Position numbers and translations under genes: made by a program. Under the pieces are notes generated by a model. The model was not told the DNA's origin and made no database searches. It saw only the letters and a list, made by a program, of their open reading frames with translations. DNA of 64,000 bases. Source: DASYAN01 sp963727755. Lineage in GTDB: Bacteria; Chloroflexota; Ktedonobacteria; Ktedonobacterales; Ktedonobacteraceae. Below are positions 28,057-37,882 of the stretch, in pieces; the stretch's first letter is position 1; every line of letters begins with the position of its first letter. The stretch covers positions 28,514 to 92,513 of the forward strand of contig CAVSHN010000023.1 in NCBI GenBank assembly GCA_963727755.1, written 5' to 3'.

Positions 28057-31000
28057 TCACCGATCCCCGGCAACAGCAGTCTCCTCCAGCCGCAGCGAGA
28101 GCATATGCGAGACACTCTCGCGCATAGAAGTGCCATAGATTACCTGTGCAGCACTCATGGTTACCCGATTGTGAGTAATCACAATAAATTGTGTTTGCTG
28201 TGCTAGGCGCTTCAGAATGTCGCAGAAGCGTGTCACATTTGATTCATCGAGTGCAGCATCTACCTCATCCAGTAGACAGAAGGGTGGAGGATTGATCTCT
28301 AGCAGCGAAAACAGGAGTGCGGCAGAGACCAGTGCTCGCTCACCACCGGAAAGTAGCGATAAATCTTGGACCTTCTTGCCCGGTGGCTGTACGATGACTT
28401 CCACGCCTGATGGCATGCTCGAAGGAGCTGGTGAGATCTCATTGCTACTTTTAGCTGCAACCAGTTCAAGGCGTGCTGTACCGCCATTGAAGAGGGTGGT
28501 GAAATGTTCACGGAAGCGTGTGTTGACAGCCTGGAAGGTTAGTTCAAACTGGCGTGCCATCGTGAGATCGAGTTGTTCAATGATTGAGTGTAATTGCGAG
28601 GTGGCTTGGTCCATATCAGTAATCTGAGAGGAGAGAAAATCATAGCGTGTCTTTGTCTCCTCATAGAGCTGAGGTGCATTCGTATCGCATCCGCCCATCA
28701 CTTTTAGTCGGTTACGTAAAATCTCAATCCGGCGGCGATAACGCTTGAGCCGTGCTCCTTCCTCGCTTGAGAGATCGTCTGTTTCTCCAGTATTTGTCAC
28801 TCCAGCATGTCTACTAGACACAGATCCCGATTTATCGGGAGAGGAGGTAGGGACCCGATAAATCGCGTCCGTCTGTCCTCCAACGCGATTTATCGTGTCA
28901 GCCTGTCCTCCAACGCGATTTATCGTGTCAGCCTGTCCTCCAACGCGATTTATCACCTCTGCCTGCCCTTCGACCCTGCTTGTCAGCTCCTTTGGATCGG
29001 AGATGCCCAGCTCTTCTTGTAATTGCACAAGTAATGTCTCTGCTGCATCACATGCTCGCTGGCTCTCTAGCAGCAGACGGCGATAGATCGTTTCTTGTTG
29101 GCTCAGATTTTGCTGTGTTTGTATACGCTGTTGTTCCAGTGCTGAGATCTGCTGATCGATTTCTGCAATTTGTTTCTCGACAACCCGTAGATGATCTACC
29201 AATTCTTGCGCACAGGTATGGGCCACTTCAAGGGCAGAGCGATGTTCTGTTATTGTTTTCTGAAGTATCTCGTGGCGTTGTTCGGCATCTTTTATACGTG
29301 CCACCTGTTGGCTGACCTGCGATTTTAAATCTTGTGCCTGTGTCTGCTGGGTTGCTAGCTGTTGACGTAATGACTTTGCCTCCTGGCGTTTGACCGCAAG
29401 TGCTGTCCGGGCGCGACCAAGCTCCTCCTGCTGGCGACGAAAAGTTGTAGCTCGCTCCTCCATCTCAATCTGCAACTCTTCGACCAGACCAGTCATCTCA
29501 CGTTGGGACTTTTCATGTGTACGAACACGTTCTTGGGCAGCTTGTACTTCTTGCTCTAGCCCAGCAACCTCAGCAGCTAGTTGTTGTTCGACAGAAGCAG
29601 CCATCCGTATTTCTGTTTGTAAACGATCTAGTTCTCGTTGTGAATTGCCGACAGCTTTGTTGACATCATTGATACGGTTGACAATCTTTTGCAGTTCTTT
29701 CTCGATTGTTGTCTGTTCAGCGCGTCTCCCTTCCTGTCCCCGTTGTATCTCGCTGATCAAGCCATTGATCTTATTGATCAGTGCCGTCTGCTTCTCTAAC
29801 TGTTGAGGAAGTTCGCGCAGTTCACGTTCGTATGCTAGCAAGCCTTGCTGAGCGCCATCTTTGCCTGCTCCGCCTGTGAGCCAGCCATCGACGTGAAGCA
29901 CTTCTCCTTTGAGAGTAACAACCGATGTGAAAGGCAAATCGGTATCGGATGACATGCTCAGTTGCAGTGTCCAGGCTAGTAATTCACTGGCGAAGTGCAT
30001 AGCGCGTGCGACGACGCTACCACGTAGCATCCTGCGAAAGAGTGCGGTGTAGCGTGGCTCACACTGGACGAACTGCCAAGCGAATCCTAGAATATTGGCA
30101 GCCAAGGTAGGAGAAGTTGCCAGGAAACGCTGGAGGACTGCAATTTCAACTTGCTCTTGGATCGTACTTATTTCACTTGGTTCTTCATTCCCTTCTGTGC
30201 GCTCTAGCCAGAGAACCATTACCTTCCCTGACTTTGTACTCTGGAGATACTCTAGGCATTGTCGAGCATCTGCGAATGTTTGTACAACGACGGCTTGCAT
30301 GTATGGCCCTAGAGCAGCCTCCAGAGCCAGTTCCATTCCAGCAGTAACCACACCTAGTTGTGGCACGGGACCAATTAAGCCGCGAAGCTTCCCTGCTGGG
30401 GCTCGTAACAGTGTACGGACGCCATCACTATATCCGCTCAGGTTTTGCCTCCAACTTTTGAGCATATTGAGGCGATCAGAGATGCTACGTTTGTGGCGCT
30501 CTGCTTCGGCTAGTGTGGTCTTGAGTCGATCCATTTCCAGTTGTGCGTCGGCAATGGTTCTGGCTATGCTCTGCTTGCGCTGTGCCACTTGCTGCTCTTC
30601 ATTACGTGCTGTATCCAGTCGTGCACGATCTTCGGCAAGACGTGTCTCAATAGTACGCAATGATTGTTGGGCCTGAGCAATGGTATCGCGCCGTGCTGCT
30701 AACGTACGATTGCGCTCACCAAGTTGCTTCTGCAATCGTCCAAGCTCAGTTTGAGTCGAGCCCAGGCGGGCTTGGACCTGGACAAGGTTGCTTTGTGCAC
30801 CACGCAGACGGCGTTCATCCATCTCATAATCTTTTTGTGCTTTGGCGACCTGAGCTTCCAGCGTGGCTAGGTTTGTGGCCCCATTATCCAGAGCTTCATC
30901 AGCCAGATCGCATTGTTCCTCCAGATCAATGTTCTGCTTTTGTATGGCAATTAAGCGCTCGCGAAGCCGACGTTCTTCCTGCTGGAAATCGTTGTGCTGA

Positions 31001-31947
31001 CGTTCTAGTCCTACTACACGCTCTTCACTTACAGCTAATTCACGCTCTATTTTCTGAACAAAGTCATTTGCCTCGCTATAAGCCTTGCGAGCTTCACCAA
31101 TACGTGTTTGTGCCTGATGGCGCTTAGCACGCAATGCATTTCCTTGCTCTTGCAGAGTCTTGAGTGTCAATTCCACCTGAAGAACCTTGCGGGATTGTTC
31201 TTGCTCATCCAATTCTGCACGTTCCCGCAGTATTCGCAATCGTCGCCACTGCAAGGCATACCACGAGCAGAGTACCTCTTGCAGTTCAGCATTCAGTTGT
31301 CCAAATTCGATAGCTCGGCGAGCCTGTTCAGCCAGAGGTGCCAGACGTGGCTCGATCTCGCTCACAATATCGCGAAGCCGTTCCAGATTTTGCTCTGTCT
31401 GCTTGAGGCGGTTTTCGGCATCTGCACGTTGCACCTGAAATGGGCGGATGCCAGCGGCATCCTCAAATAACCCGCGCCGTTCTTCGGCACGCAAACTCAA
31501 GGCCGTATCGATTGATCCCTGACCAATAACCGTATAGGAGTCATGCCCAATCCTCGCTTGAGCTAGTAGCAGCAGGACGTCTTTCAAGCGTACTTTCTGC
31601 TTATTTATCAGATATTCGCTCTCACCCGAGCGATAACTGCGCCGAGTTATTGTAATTTCACTGTATTCGGAAGGAACCCAGCCTGTACTGTTGTCCAGTG
31701 TCAACGAGACTTCAGCCATTCCAAGGGCCGCACGTCCTTGTCCACCGATAAAGATGATATCCTCGCTCTTCTTGCCACGTAGCTGGCGCATATTTTGTTC
31801 GCCTAGAACCCAGCGCATGGCATCGGCAACGTTTGATTTGCCAGAGCCATTTGGTCCAACGACAGCCGTGATACCTGAGCTAAATTCGAGCACAGTACGT
31901 GAAGCAAAGCTCTTAAAGCCAAGCATTTCAAGACGTTTGAGATACAT
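28057..31947 (-). CDS. smc: Chromosome segregation SMC protein
   Basis: About 1296 residues from ATG at 31947 (MYLKRLEMLGFKSF), chosen because AGGAAGG stands before it and the family starts this way. Walker A GPNGSGKSN is at residues 31-39; long coiled coils flank a hinge (around 500-680, GPVPQLGVVTAGMELALEAALG); the C-terminal ATPase has LLSGGERALVSAALLF and CLLDEVDAALDESN. SMC dimers with ScpAB compact and separate chromosomes. In the C-terminal coil an insertion of 10-residue repeats (INRVGGQADT) and a Ser-rich stretch lengthen the protein beyond the usual size near 1190. The frame is open throughout, against the frameshifts seen elsewhere. Confidence 0.97.
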   Translation of the reverse strand: MYLKRLEMLGFKSFASRTVLEFSSGITAVVGPNGSGKSNVADAMRWVLGEQNMRQLRGKKSEDIIFIGGQGRAALGMAEVSLTLDNSTGWVPSEYSEITITRRSYRSGESEYLINKQKVRLKDVLLLLAQARIGHDSYTVIGQGSIDTALSLRAEERRGLFEDAAGIRPFQVQRADAENRLKQTEQNLERLRDIVSEIEPRLAPLAEQARRAIEFGQLNAELQEVLCSWYALQWRRLRILRERAELDEQEQSRKVLQVELTLKTLQEQGNALRAKRHQAQTRIGEARKAYSEANDFVQKIERELAVSEERVVGLERQHNDFQQEERRLRERLIAIQKQNIDLEEQCDLADEALDNGATNLATLEAQVAKAQKDYEMDERRLRGAQSNLVQVQARLGSTQTELGRLQKQLGERNRTLAARRDTIAQAQQSLRTIETRLAEDRARLDTARNEEQQVAQRKQSIARTIADAQLEMDRLKTTLAEAERHKRSISDRLNMLKSWRQNLSGYSDGVRTLLRAPAGKLRGLIGPVPQLGVVTAGMELALEAALGPYMQAVVVQTFADARQCLEYLQSTKSGKVMVLWLERTEGNEEPSEISTIQEQVEIAVLQRFLATSPTLAANILGFAWQFVQCEPRYTALFRRMLRGSVVARAMHFASELLAWTLQLSMSSDTDLPFTSVVTLKGEVLHVDGWLTGGAGKDGAQQGLLAYERELRELPQQLEKQTALINKINGLISEIQRGQEGRRAEQTTIEKELQKIVNRINDVNKAVGNSQRELDRLQTEIRMAASVEQQLAAEVAGLEQEVQAAQERVRTHEKSQREMTGLVEELQIEMEERATTFRRQQEELGRARTALAVKRQEAKSLRQQLATQQTQAQDLKSQVSQQVARIKDAEQRHEILQKTITEHRSALEVAHTCAQELVDHLRVVEKQIAEIDQQISALEQQRIQTQQNLSQQETIYRRLLLESQRACDAAETLLVQLQEELGISDPKELTSRVEGQAEVINRVGGQADTINRVGGQADTINRVGGQTDAIYRVPTSSPDKSGSVSSRHAGVTNTGETDDLSSEEGARLKRYRRRIEILRNRLKVMGGCDTNAPQLYEETKTRYDFLSSQITDMDQATSQLHSIIEQLDLTMARQFELTFQAVNTRFREHFTTLFNGGTARLELVAAKSSNEISPAPSSMPSGVEVIVQPPGKKVQDLSLLSGGERALVSAALLFSLLEINPPPFCLLDEVDAALDESNVTRFCDILKRLAQQTQFIVITHNRVTMSAAQVIYGTSMRESVSHMLSLRLEETAVAGDR
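28826..28960 (-). repeat. 30-bp minisatellite inside smc with GATAAATCG motifs
   Basis: Three exact or near-exact 30-bp units (core CGCGATTTATC at 28884, 28914 and 28944) encode GGQADTINRV. Flanking copies of the core are an inverted perfect CCCGAT-TT-ATCGGG at 28826-28839 and CCCGATAAATCGCG at 28854-28867. The family coiled coil is interrupted here, so this is inserted DNA that kept frame. Confidence 0.85.
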
Positions 31948-32437
31948 TGCTTCATATAGTCCTTCCTGAAAAGATGAGGAATGTCGTTGAATAGTTCCGA
32001 TAGTATAGGCCTTTGATACTAGCTCCGATATTACCACAGGGCTGTAATTTGCGTCGAGTTCCCTCGCTTGAACGTTGTGTAAGCAGTAGTATTTGAGGAG
32101 GGTAGTGGCTCATACTTCTACGAGCCGCTGCAAACGGCAGGGATGTCAGCGTGAGAGTGCAGTCGGTCCTATACGCTACTCGTTCAGCCTGATTTCCCAC
32201 CTATAGTTGCCTCCCCGTATTTATGGAAAGAGAAGCTTTTTCGTTTGCAGTATGCTAAAGATGGAGTATTGTTGCCTCTTTGAAGATATCCTGTTTTGTT
32301 TGCAAAATGTCCTTTGGTTGTCCTCGAAAGAATCTCTCTTGTTGAGCATGCTCAGAAGAGTAGATTGGTAGTAGGAGGACTTTTGAATTGGGCAACGTCC
32401 TTCTTCGATATTGCCATTAAAGAGTGGAGGTAATGTC
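31948..32437. other. Divergent intergenic region between smc and a membrane-protein gene
   Basis: About 490 bases holding the start regions of two divergent genes. The smc ribosome site is at 31953-31960 and the other gene has GGAGG at 32426-32430. A short hairpin GCCG-CTGCAAA-CGGC lies near 32122-32136. I see no convincing ORF or RNA gene. Confidence 0.5.
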
Positions 32438-33028
32438 GTGTTTCAAAGAGCTGTCGCCCTGGTATCACTTGTACTGGGTATTGGAATCATTATCCTTGGA
32501 TTGATCATAGGAAGTACACCTGATCCAGTCTCTTATCAGCACGTTGGTCAAGAGCCAATTGCTCGCTTCGTTATTGCACGAGATAGAACGGAGTACCTGC
32601 AAATAGTAGGTGATCCAACGCTCTATATTGTCAATATCAGTCTCTTCTCGCCTAAAATCGATAGTCACTGGTTATTTTCACAGGGTTATCAACAGGTTGG
32701 TATCATCTATGATAAAAATCAGTTCATCAGTGTTCATACCAAGGCCAAAGATACAGGGGAACTTATAGCGGGTCAAGGTTATCGTATTGTGTCACTTACA
32801 TTTATCAATGATGCAGGAGCGCAACAGAGATATGATACCGAAGAATACAAACAGCATCCTGACGATTATGATCTCGATTATTGGCCAATCGGTCTAGCAG
32901 TGATCGGTATCGGAATTATCCTGATTAGGGCTAGTGCGGGTTTGGTAGAGCTTGAAGAGGGTATGCCCTCCTATCTCAAAGTGGCGCTTGACGGGCCGGT
33001 GGCGTATAGTGGTAGGCCGAAGTCTTAA
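32438..33028 (+). CDS. Membrane protein of unknown function (two TM)
   Basis: About 196 residues, taken from GTG at 32438 because GGAGG stands 7 bases before it. An N-terminal membrane helix (VSLVLGIGIIILGLIIG) and a C-terminal one (YWPIGLAVIGIGIILI) flank a roughly 110-residue extracytoplasmic part with DRTEYLQIVGDPTLYIVN and TFINDAGAQQRYDTEEY. The N-out/C-in layout with a beta-rich middle recalls DUF3592-like proteins of Chloroflexota but I cannot assign a family. It is followed by a convergent membrane-protein gene. Confidence 0.65.
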   Translation: MFQRAVALVSLVLGIGIIILGLIIGSTPDPVSYQHVGQEPIARFVIARDRTEYLQIVGDPTLYIVNISLFSPKIDSHWLFSQGYQQVGIIYDKNQFISVHTKAKDTGELIAGQGYRIVSLTFINDAGAQQRYDTEEYKQHPDDYDLDYWPIGLAVIGIGIILIRASAGLVELEEGMPSYLKVALDGPVAYSGRPKS

Positions 33029-33059
33029 CATCTATGAAAATTCTCCTCTATTGTTTAAG

Positions 33060-33945
33060 CTAATCTTTTGTATCAAGAGATGGTTTTTGCCAAGGCTGAC
33101 GGATATGTAGTTTCCAGGGAAACCAGAGGGTAAGGCCTAGCCAAGCAATCGACAAGAAGAGGAGGACTGCGCTGGCAGAGCCGAGGAAAGATGCACGTGA
33201 TAGGAGGAAATGACACAGGATTACCAGGATACCGCCTAATAGGCTGGGAAAGAGGAGAGCTAGAAGTGGTAATGTGCTACCCAGACTTAAGAAAGCGCAA
33301 CATATGAGTATAACTAAGGCCTTAGGAGACTTTAACCCTGCATGCCGAAAGGTAAAACTAAGCAATAGGCACCCAGGTGCTAATGGAGCACCTGAGAGGA
33401 AGGCAAGTCCCCAGATCTTCAAGGTATCTAGCTGCGCCAGTCCCACTGCGGAAAGGAGTGTATTCACCATAGACTGACCATTTATAGTGGCCCCATTCAT
33501 TCCCGGCATGATTTGATTAATAGCTGTTTGTATTGGATCGGTCAGACCAGAGAGTGCGCCTATCAGCTTAAACATCCAGGGAAGAATGAAAATATCCAGC
33601 GTAGCTGCACCAGTTACGAGAACCAGTGTGCCTAACATAAGCATCATCGCACCAGCCATCCCGAAGATGCCTGGGCGCAAGACATATTGGAGATACAAAC
33701 CAAACATCCCTGTTACTAGTATCAGAAACTCCCAGGATCACTATCCAGCTCGAAGGAACCCAGGTCGCAGCCAAAGGAGAGGGATTCAACGAAGCCTCCA
33801 TGTATCCTCCGGTAGCAATTAAGCCGCCGAGGAAGAGTAGAATGCCACTAAGACGCGCAGATGCTTGCGAGAGTGCTTGAAGTGACCTACAAATCGATGA
33901 AAAAAACCGACGGATAGACCAAAAGAAGAGACGCAGAGACAACAT
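33060..33945 (-). pseudogene. Multi-spanning membrane protein, frameshifted
   Basis: Two frames make about 294 residues. The N-terminal one (MLSLRLFFWSIRRFF, with LSGILLFLGGLIATGGYM) joins the long C-terminal one (MFGLYLQYVLRPGIFGMAG) if one base is removed from the AAA run at 33726-33728, restoring IVILGVLILVTGMFGL. It has 6-7 hydrophobic segments and no motif I recognise. The predicted role is membrane-bound; function unknown. Another homopolymer break in a gene that otherwise reads cleanly. Confidence 0.65.
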
Positions 33946-34648
33946 TGTTTACTCCCTTATGCTTATCAAACTGTTCCTTCACGGTACCAGCATAGAACAT
34001 TTTATGCCTGTATATCCCTAAAATAGCAATAAATTTTTATGATGCTATATTTAAGGATATATCCTATGATGAGAGTTCTATGTGCCAATATGTAGCCGAA
34101 GAGTCGTACTAGTAGAGATTCTAACTGGAGGGGCAGGGAAGAACAAGGGGGAAAGGGGGACAAGTCAGAAACTCTGATGCGGGGGAGGAATTGTCTGGGG
34201 ATGTGGGGAAGACAAGTGGTGGGTTGTTAGCCAGCTTGTCTTGTGCGTGAGCACTCTCTTGCTCTCCTTTCTCTTTTGCTGCTATCCCTTGCGGGAAGCC
34301 GTTTTTGGTGGGAACGGCTAAACCCTCACTGGTTTCCCAGGTAATGTTCGCCTCGACAATGTTATCAGGCGGCATATTCTCTCAGTACTGGCTTAACCCT
34401 TGTACACCTGTTTAACCGAGAGATTTTAGAGCTACAGGCAGGTAACGCACCCGTAGGTAAGAGCTTTAGCGCTTCCTGATAACGTAGCCCCGTTAGTCTT
34501 GCGACTGGTGGCTGAGTCTGGTCAGGTGAGCTTGCAAAACAACGTTAGAGCTGCTCGCAAGCCCATCCCCTTGTAGGGGATCGGGTTCCTGACGCTAAGC
34601 GAGAGCCAATAGGATTCTTGATGTTTAGCAGATCAAGGGCTCTTTTGA
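33946..34648. other. Structured intergenic region, possible mobile-element remnant
   Basis: About 700 bases without a convincing gene. A minus-strand ORF at 34121-34375 ends in low-complexity Pro/Ser and is doubtful. The part 34420-34615 has many potential stems: ATCCCC-TTGTA-GGGGAT (34565-34581), CTTGAT-9-ATCAAG (34617-34637), CTACAGG/CCCGTAG, and GCCGTT/AACGGC at 34295-34320. The TTGAT flank and the strong short stems recall ends of IS200/IS605-type elements and their omega RNA, but no TnpB coding sequence is present. Low confidence on identity. Confidence 0.35.
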
Positions 34649-34855
34649 CTATTGTGCAGGGAGCGCTGCGGTAGATGTCAGGAGTGCGTCCAGTGTCGAG
34701 CGGCGAATACGGTAAGCCTGACGGAGACCGCGATGTGGTAATGCAATCGCTTCAAGCACACCATTTTTGATCCAACGTCTCACAGTTGTATCATCTACTC
34801 GCAATTGCTGTGCGACTTCATGTACTGTGAGTAATTCTTCATTTACCTGTGCCAC
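34649..34855 (-). CDS. Excisionase-type helix-turn-helix DNA-binding protein
   Basis: A 68-residue protein: LLTVHEVAQQLRVDDTTVRRWIKNGVLEAIALPHRG, the winged HTH pattern of excisionase/BldC-type (HTH_17) domains. Such proteins bind DNA as small regulators or as recombination directionality factors. There is no integrase in the window. It lies between the structured region and the damaged moaA gene. The start has an AGGTTCTCGTGGCAC-like region upstream with a weak ribosome site. Confidence 0.85.
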   Translation of the reverse strand: MAQVNEELLTVHEVAQQLRVDDTTVRRWIKNGVLEAIALPHRGLRQAYRIRRSTLDALLTSTAALPAQ

Positions 34856-35064
34856 GAGAACCTCTTTCTGGTCTTCTTATTTGTAAATCAGACCCTTGTA
34901 CTATTTTTTTGATTTTATAGCCATGTATGCGATGCATACATACTATCACTTAATCACGGCGGATATGCAATTTTGTAGGAACATTGTCCTAGATTTGTTG
35001 TGCTGTCCATGTGCCAGTAAAATAGCCGATCATAGCAGGTATGCGGGTGGTAATTGTACCCTTT

Positions 35065-35678
35065 TTATCCACCAATCATTGACATGCTACGGTTAGCTTG
35101 TTTAAACTGCTTGTCACCAATAAAGTGCTTCAGTTCTTTGTGGCGGACAGCCTGATGAAACGTATATGCCAATGTCTCATCATCAGCTCCCGAGCGGACA
35201 ATTGAGCGAAGGTCAGTTTCTTCGGTGGAGAAGAGACATGTATGGAGTTGACCATCAGGTCAAGCTGATCACGCCGTGTGATGCGTGCAAATTTTTCGCG
35301 TATCAGTGAATCTATGCTCACATTGATACGCGTAAGGCCAGCTTCGGCCAGTCCTCTGGCCTGCTGTTTTAGCAGAAGACCATTGGTTGTCAGACTGAGG
35401 CTCCATAATCCTTCAATGCTGTGTAACAGTCGTACCAGCTCTGGTACATCTCTTCTCACCAAAGGCTCCCCTCCGGTCAGCCGGATTTGCTCGATGCCGA
35501 TACTTACAGCGACGCGAGCGATGCGTTCTATCTCTTCATACGAGAGAGTTTCCCTCTTTGGCAGCCAAGGGAGACCTTCGGTAGGCATGCAATAGATGCA
35601 GCGAAAGTTGCACTTGTCTGTGATAGAGATACGCATGCTTTTAATGCGACGACCGTAACTATCTACGAGTAGTTCCAT
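35065..35678 (-). pseudogene. moaA: GTP 3',8-cyclase MoaA with internal deletion
   Basis: The first 165 or so residues (from ATG at 35678, MELLVDSYGRRIKSMRIS) are a normal radical SAM start with CNFRCIYC and the LTGGEPLVRRD motif. After RRDQLDLM the frame runs into nonsense, but another frame gives the true MoaA C-terminus: GQLHTCLFSTEETDLRSIVRSGADDE through RSMSMIGG, stop at 35065. About 100 residues between these parts are gone, including the first two cysteines of the second iron-sulfur site, and the join is out of frame near 35245. Enzyme function (first step of molybdopterin synthesis) must be lost. Unlike most breaks here this is a real deletion, not a homopolymer slip. Confidence 0.85.
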
Positions 35679-36189
35679 AGCTAGCCTCTCGGTGGATAAA
35701 CTAGACAATGTTCTATGTACAATTAGTATAGCATATCAACGGAATTTTGTCTGCTATTTGCCTAGACAGGCTCTCTATCTGTGAAGGAAAGTGGGTAAAG
35801 CACAACCTGTGCCTTCAAAAGAAGGCGGCTCAAAGAACTTTTCCTGAGTTTCCCCCAAAAGGGCCGGGAGCCGTCTAGATACATCTCTGCTCCTTTTTTT
35901 AATACGTAACAGGACCCAATTTCGTTGAAATGCATAGGAGCAAAATGGAGGAAGCACTCTTGACAGGGACCGCGACAATTGCCTCCTGTTATACAAGAAG
36001 CGGAAGATGTAGACACGAGACCCTTTACATTCCTGCTAAAGGGTCTCGTGTTGTGCCAGGGAGGCTTATTTTGTAGTATCCGCAAAGCGGATTAGAAAAT
36101 GGTACAAAGCCTCTACCTCCATCATATTTCCATGTTGGAAGTAGTATATATGAATAACCCGAAAAGGTCAAATGGTTATCTGTATTAAA
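35679..36189. other. Intergenic region downstream of glnA
   Basis: About 510 bases between moaA and the end of glnA. It holds a strong hairpin (listed separately), GGCTCCCGGCCC-type GC-rich stems around 35855-35880, and short ORFs on the minus strand with no recognisable product. Confidence 0.5.
36013..36051 (-). terminator. Strong hairpin downstream of glnA
   Basis: ACACGAGACCCTTTA (36013-36027) pairs perfectly with the inverse copy at 36037-36051, a 15-bp stem with a 9-base loop. It lies 139 bases past the glnA stop. No long T-run follows on either side. Confidence 0.6.
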
Positions 36190-37614
36190 TTAGGCGTCGT
36201 AGTACAAAGAGAATTCGATTGGCGCTGGGCGCAAGCGAACTTGGTCTGCCTGTGCACGTTTAAACTCAATAAACTTCTCAAGTAGATCAGTTGTGAAGAC
36301 ATCTCCCTCTAAGAGAAATGCATGGTCGTTTTCAAGTGCACGTAAGGACTCATCCAGGGAGCCTGGTACAGAGCTGATCTCGCGTAGTTCCTCTGTCGAC
36401 ATGCTGTACAAATCGCGATCAACTGGGCCAAAACCGTGCTGGCTGGGTTCGATCTCACGGCGGATACCATCCAGGCCTGCTAGCAACAGCGCTGAGAAGA
36501 GCAGGTAGGGATTGGCCGTTGGATCGGGAGGGCGGAACTCGACGCGTGTGGCTTTAGGATTATCAGTCAAAGGAATGCGTACGGCCGCGCTGCGGTTACC
36601 TTTTGAGAAGACGAGGTTGACTGGAGCTTCGAAGCCTGGTACAAGACGTTTATAGCTGTTAGTGGATGGTGCAGCAATGGCCAGGATTGCAGGAGCGTGA
36701 GTCAGGATACCACCGATATAGAAGCGGGCAAGCTGGGAGAGCCCTGCATAGCCATCGGCGTCATAGAAGAGCGGCTTCTCATTTTTCCACAGACTCTGAT
36801 GAGTGTGCATACCAGAGCCATTATCGCCAAAGATTGGCTTGGGCATAAATGTGACGGTTTTCCCATACTTACGAGCGGTATTTTTTACCACATATTTATA
36901 GAGCAGTAACTTGTCGGCCGTACTGACTAATGGGCCAAAGCGGATGTCAATTTCGGACTGACCGGGGGCTCCTACTTCATGGTGATGTGCTTCGACAGTA
37001 ATACCTAGAGCTTCAAGGGTCAGGACCATCTCTGTGCGCAAATCCTGATACGTGTCATTGGGGGCAACAGGGAAATAACCACCTTTGACACTCATGAGAT
37101 GGCCTAGGTTGGACTTACCATCATGGCCAGCACTATTCCAGTGGGCCTCAGCTGAGTCAACTTCGACGTATTGGGTATTGTCGGAAGAATTATAGCGGAC
37201 ATCGTCGAAAATGTAAAATTCGGCTTCTGGTCCAAAATAGGCGGTTTCGGCGATGCCACTAGCGCGAAGAAATTCCTCTGCTTTTTGGGCAATGTAACGA
37301 GGATCGCGCGTATATGGCTGTTTTGTGGGATAAGCGATGTTACAGGTGAGGCTCAGGGTAGGAACCGCTGTGAATGGATCAATAAAAGCGGTAGTAGCAT
37401 CAGGTATCACCAGCATGTCGCTTTCATCAATTGTCTGGAAGCCACGCACACTGGAGCCATCAAATGGCATACCTTCCTCAAACACCTCTTCGGTTAATAC
37501 ATGTGCAGGGACGCTAAAATGTTGCCAAGTTCCTGGTAAGTCTACGAATTTGAAGTCTACAATTTTGACACCATTTGCTTTTGCCAGTTTTAGGACTTCT
37601 TCTGGGGTGGTCAT
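36190..37614 (-). CDS. glnA: Type I glutamine synthetase
   Basis: A 474-residue enzyme joining ammonia to glutamate with ATP. Seen motifs: FVDLPGTWQHFSVP at the N-terminus, PFDGSSVRGFQ, the metal/substrate segment GPEAEFYIFD, HHHEVGAPGQSEID, NGSGMHTHQSLW and NRSAAVRIP. The length and the KPIFGDNGSGMH sequence are those of dodecameric GSI. The adenylylation region near the C-terminus reads DRDLYSMSTEEL, keeping a tyrosine. The gene stands alone with its own upstream region; promoter not certain. Confidence 0.97.
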   Translation of the reverse strand: MTTPEEVLKLAKANGVKIVDFKFVDLPGTWQHFSVPAHVLTEEVFEEGMPFDGSSVRGFQTIDESDMLVIPDATTAFIDPFTAVPTLSLTCNIAYPTKQPYTRDPRYIAQKAEEFLRASGIAETAYFGPEAEFYIFDDVRYNSSDNTQYVEVDSAEAHWNSAGHDGKSNLGHLMSVKGGYFPVAPNDTYQDLRTEMVLTLEALGITVEAHHHEVGAPGQSEIDIRFGPLVSTADKLLLYKYVVKNTARKYGKTVTFMPKPIFGDNGSGMHTHQSLWKNEKPLFYDADGYAGLSQLARFYIGGILTHAPAILAIAAPSTNSYKRLVPGFEAPVNLVFSKGNRSAAVRIPLTDNPKATRVEFRPPDPTANPYLLFSALLLAGLDGIRREIEPSQHGFGPVDRDLYSMSTEELREISSVPGSLDESLRALENDHAFLLEGDVFTTDLLEKFIEFKRAQADQVRLRPAPIEFSLYYDA

Positions 37615-37882
37615 CTCTTTGGTAATCTCCTGTTAGTAACGTTTGTCCTAGCGCCATTGTAGGAAGAATAGGCCTACGTTGCCTTCGTGTGTACTTTCGC
37701 GATTGTTTTGAATAAATTCTTGCATTTCCAGCTACCGCTGAGCTACATCATGCATATCTCTATAATATGACGGTAGTGGTGGAAGATACTACAGACAGTT
37801 TGTCTAAAACTGCCCTGTCTATGATTGTGCATAATACACAAAAGGTCTTGCCAATATATTCTCTGTGCTGTTCAAGGATATT
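37615..37882. other. glnA upstream region
   Basis: 268 bases between glnA and the DHA2 transporter end. AGGAGATTACC-like ribosome site is close to the glnA ATG. A TATAAT lies on the plus strand at about 37761 without a matching plus gene. No clear nitrogen-regulator site. Confidence 0.4.

Noticed and set aside
30095..31470. Several plus-strand ORFs of 75-190 codons within smc
   Set aside because: All lie antisense to the intact smc frame and have Ser/Arg-rich shadow composition.
34121..34375. 84-codon minus-strand ORF
   Set aside because: Half of it is low-complexity Pro/Ser from a purine-rich tract, there is no ribosome site, and no family resemblance; kept only as part of the structured region.
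37722..37745. tRNA-like D-arm on the minus strand upstream of glnA (GTAGCTCAGCGGTAG)
   Set aside because: No acceptor pairing, anticodon arm or T arm follows, so it is a chance match or an old fragment.
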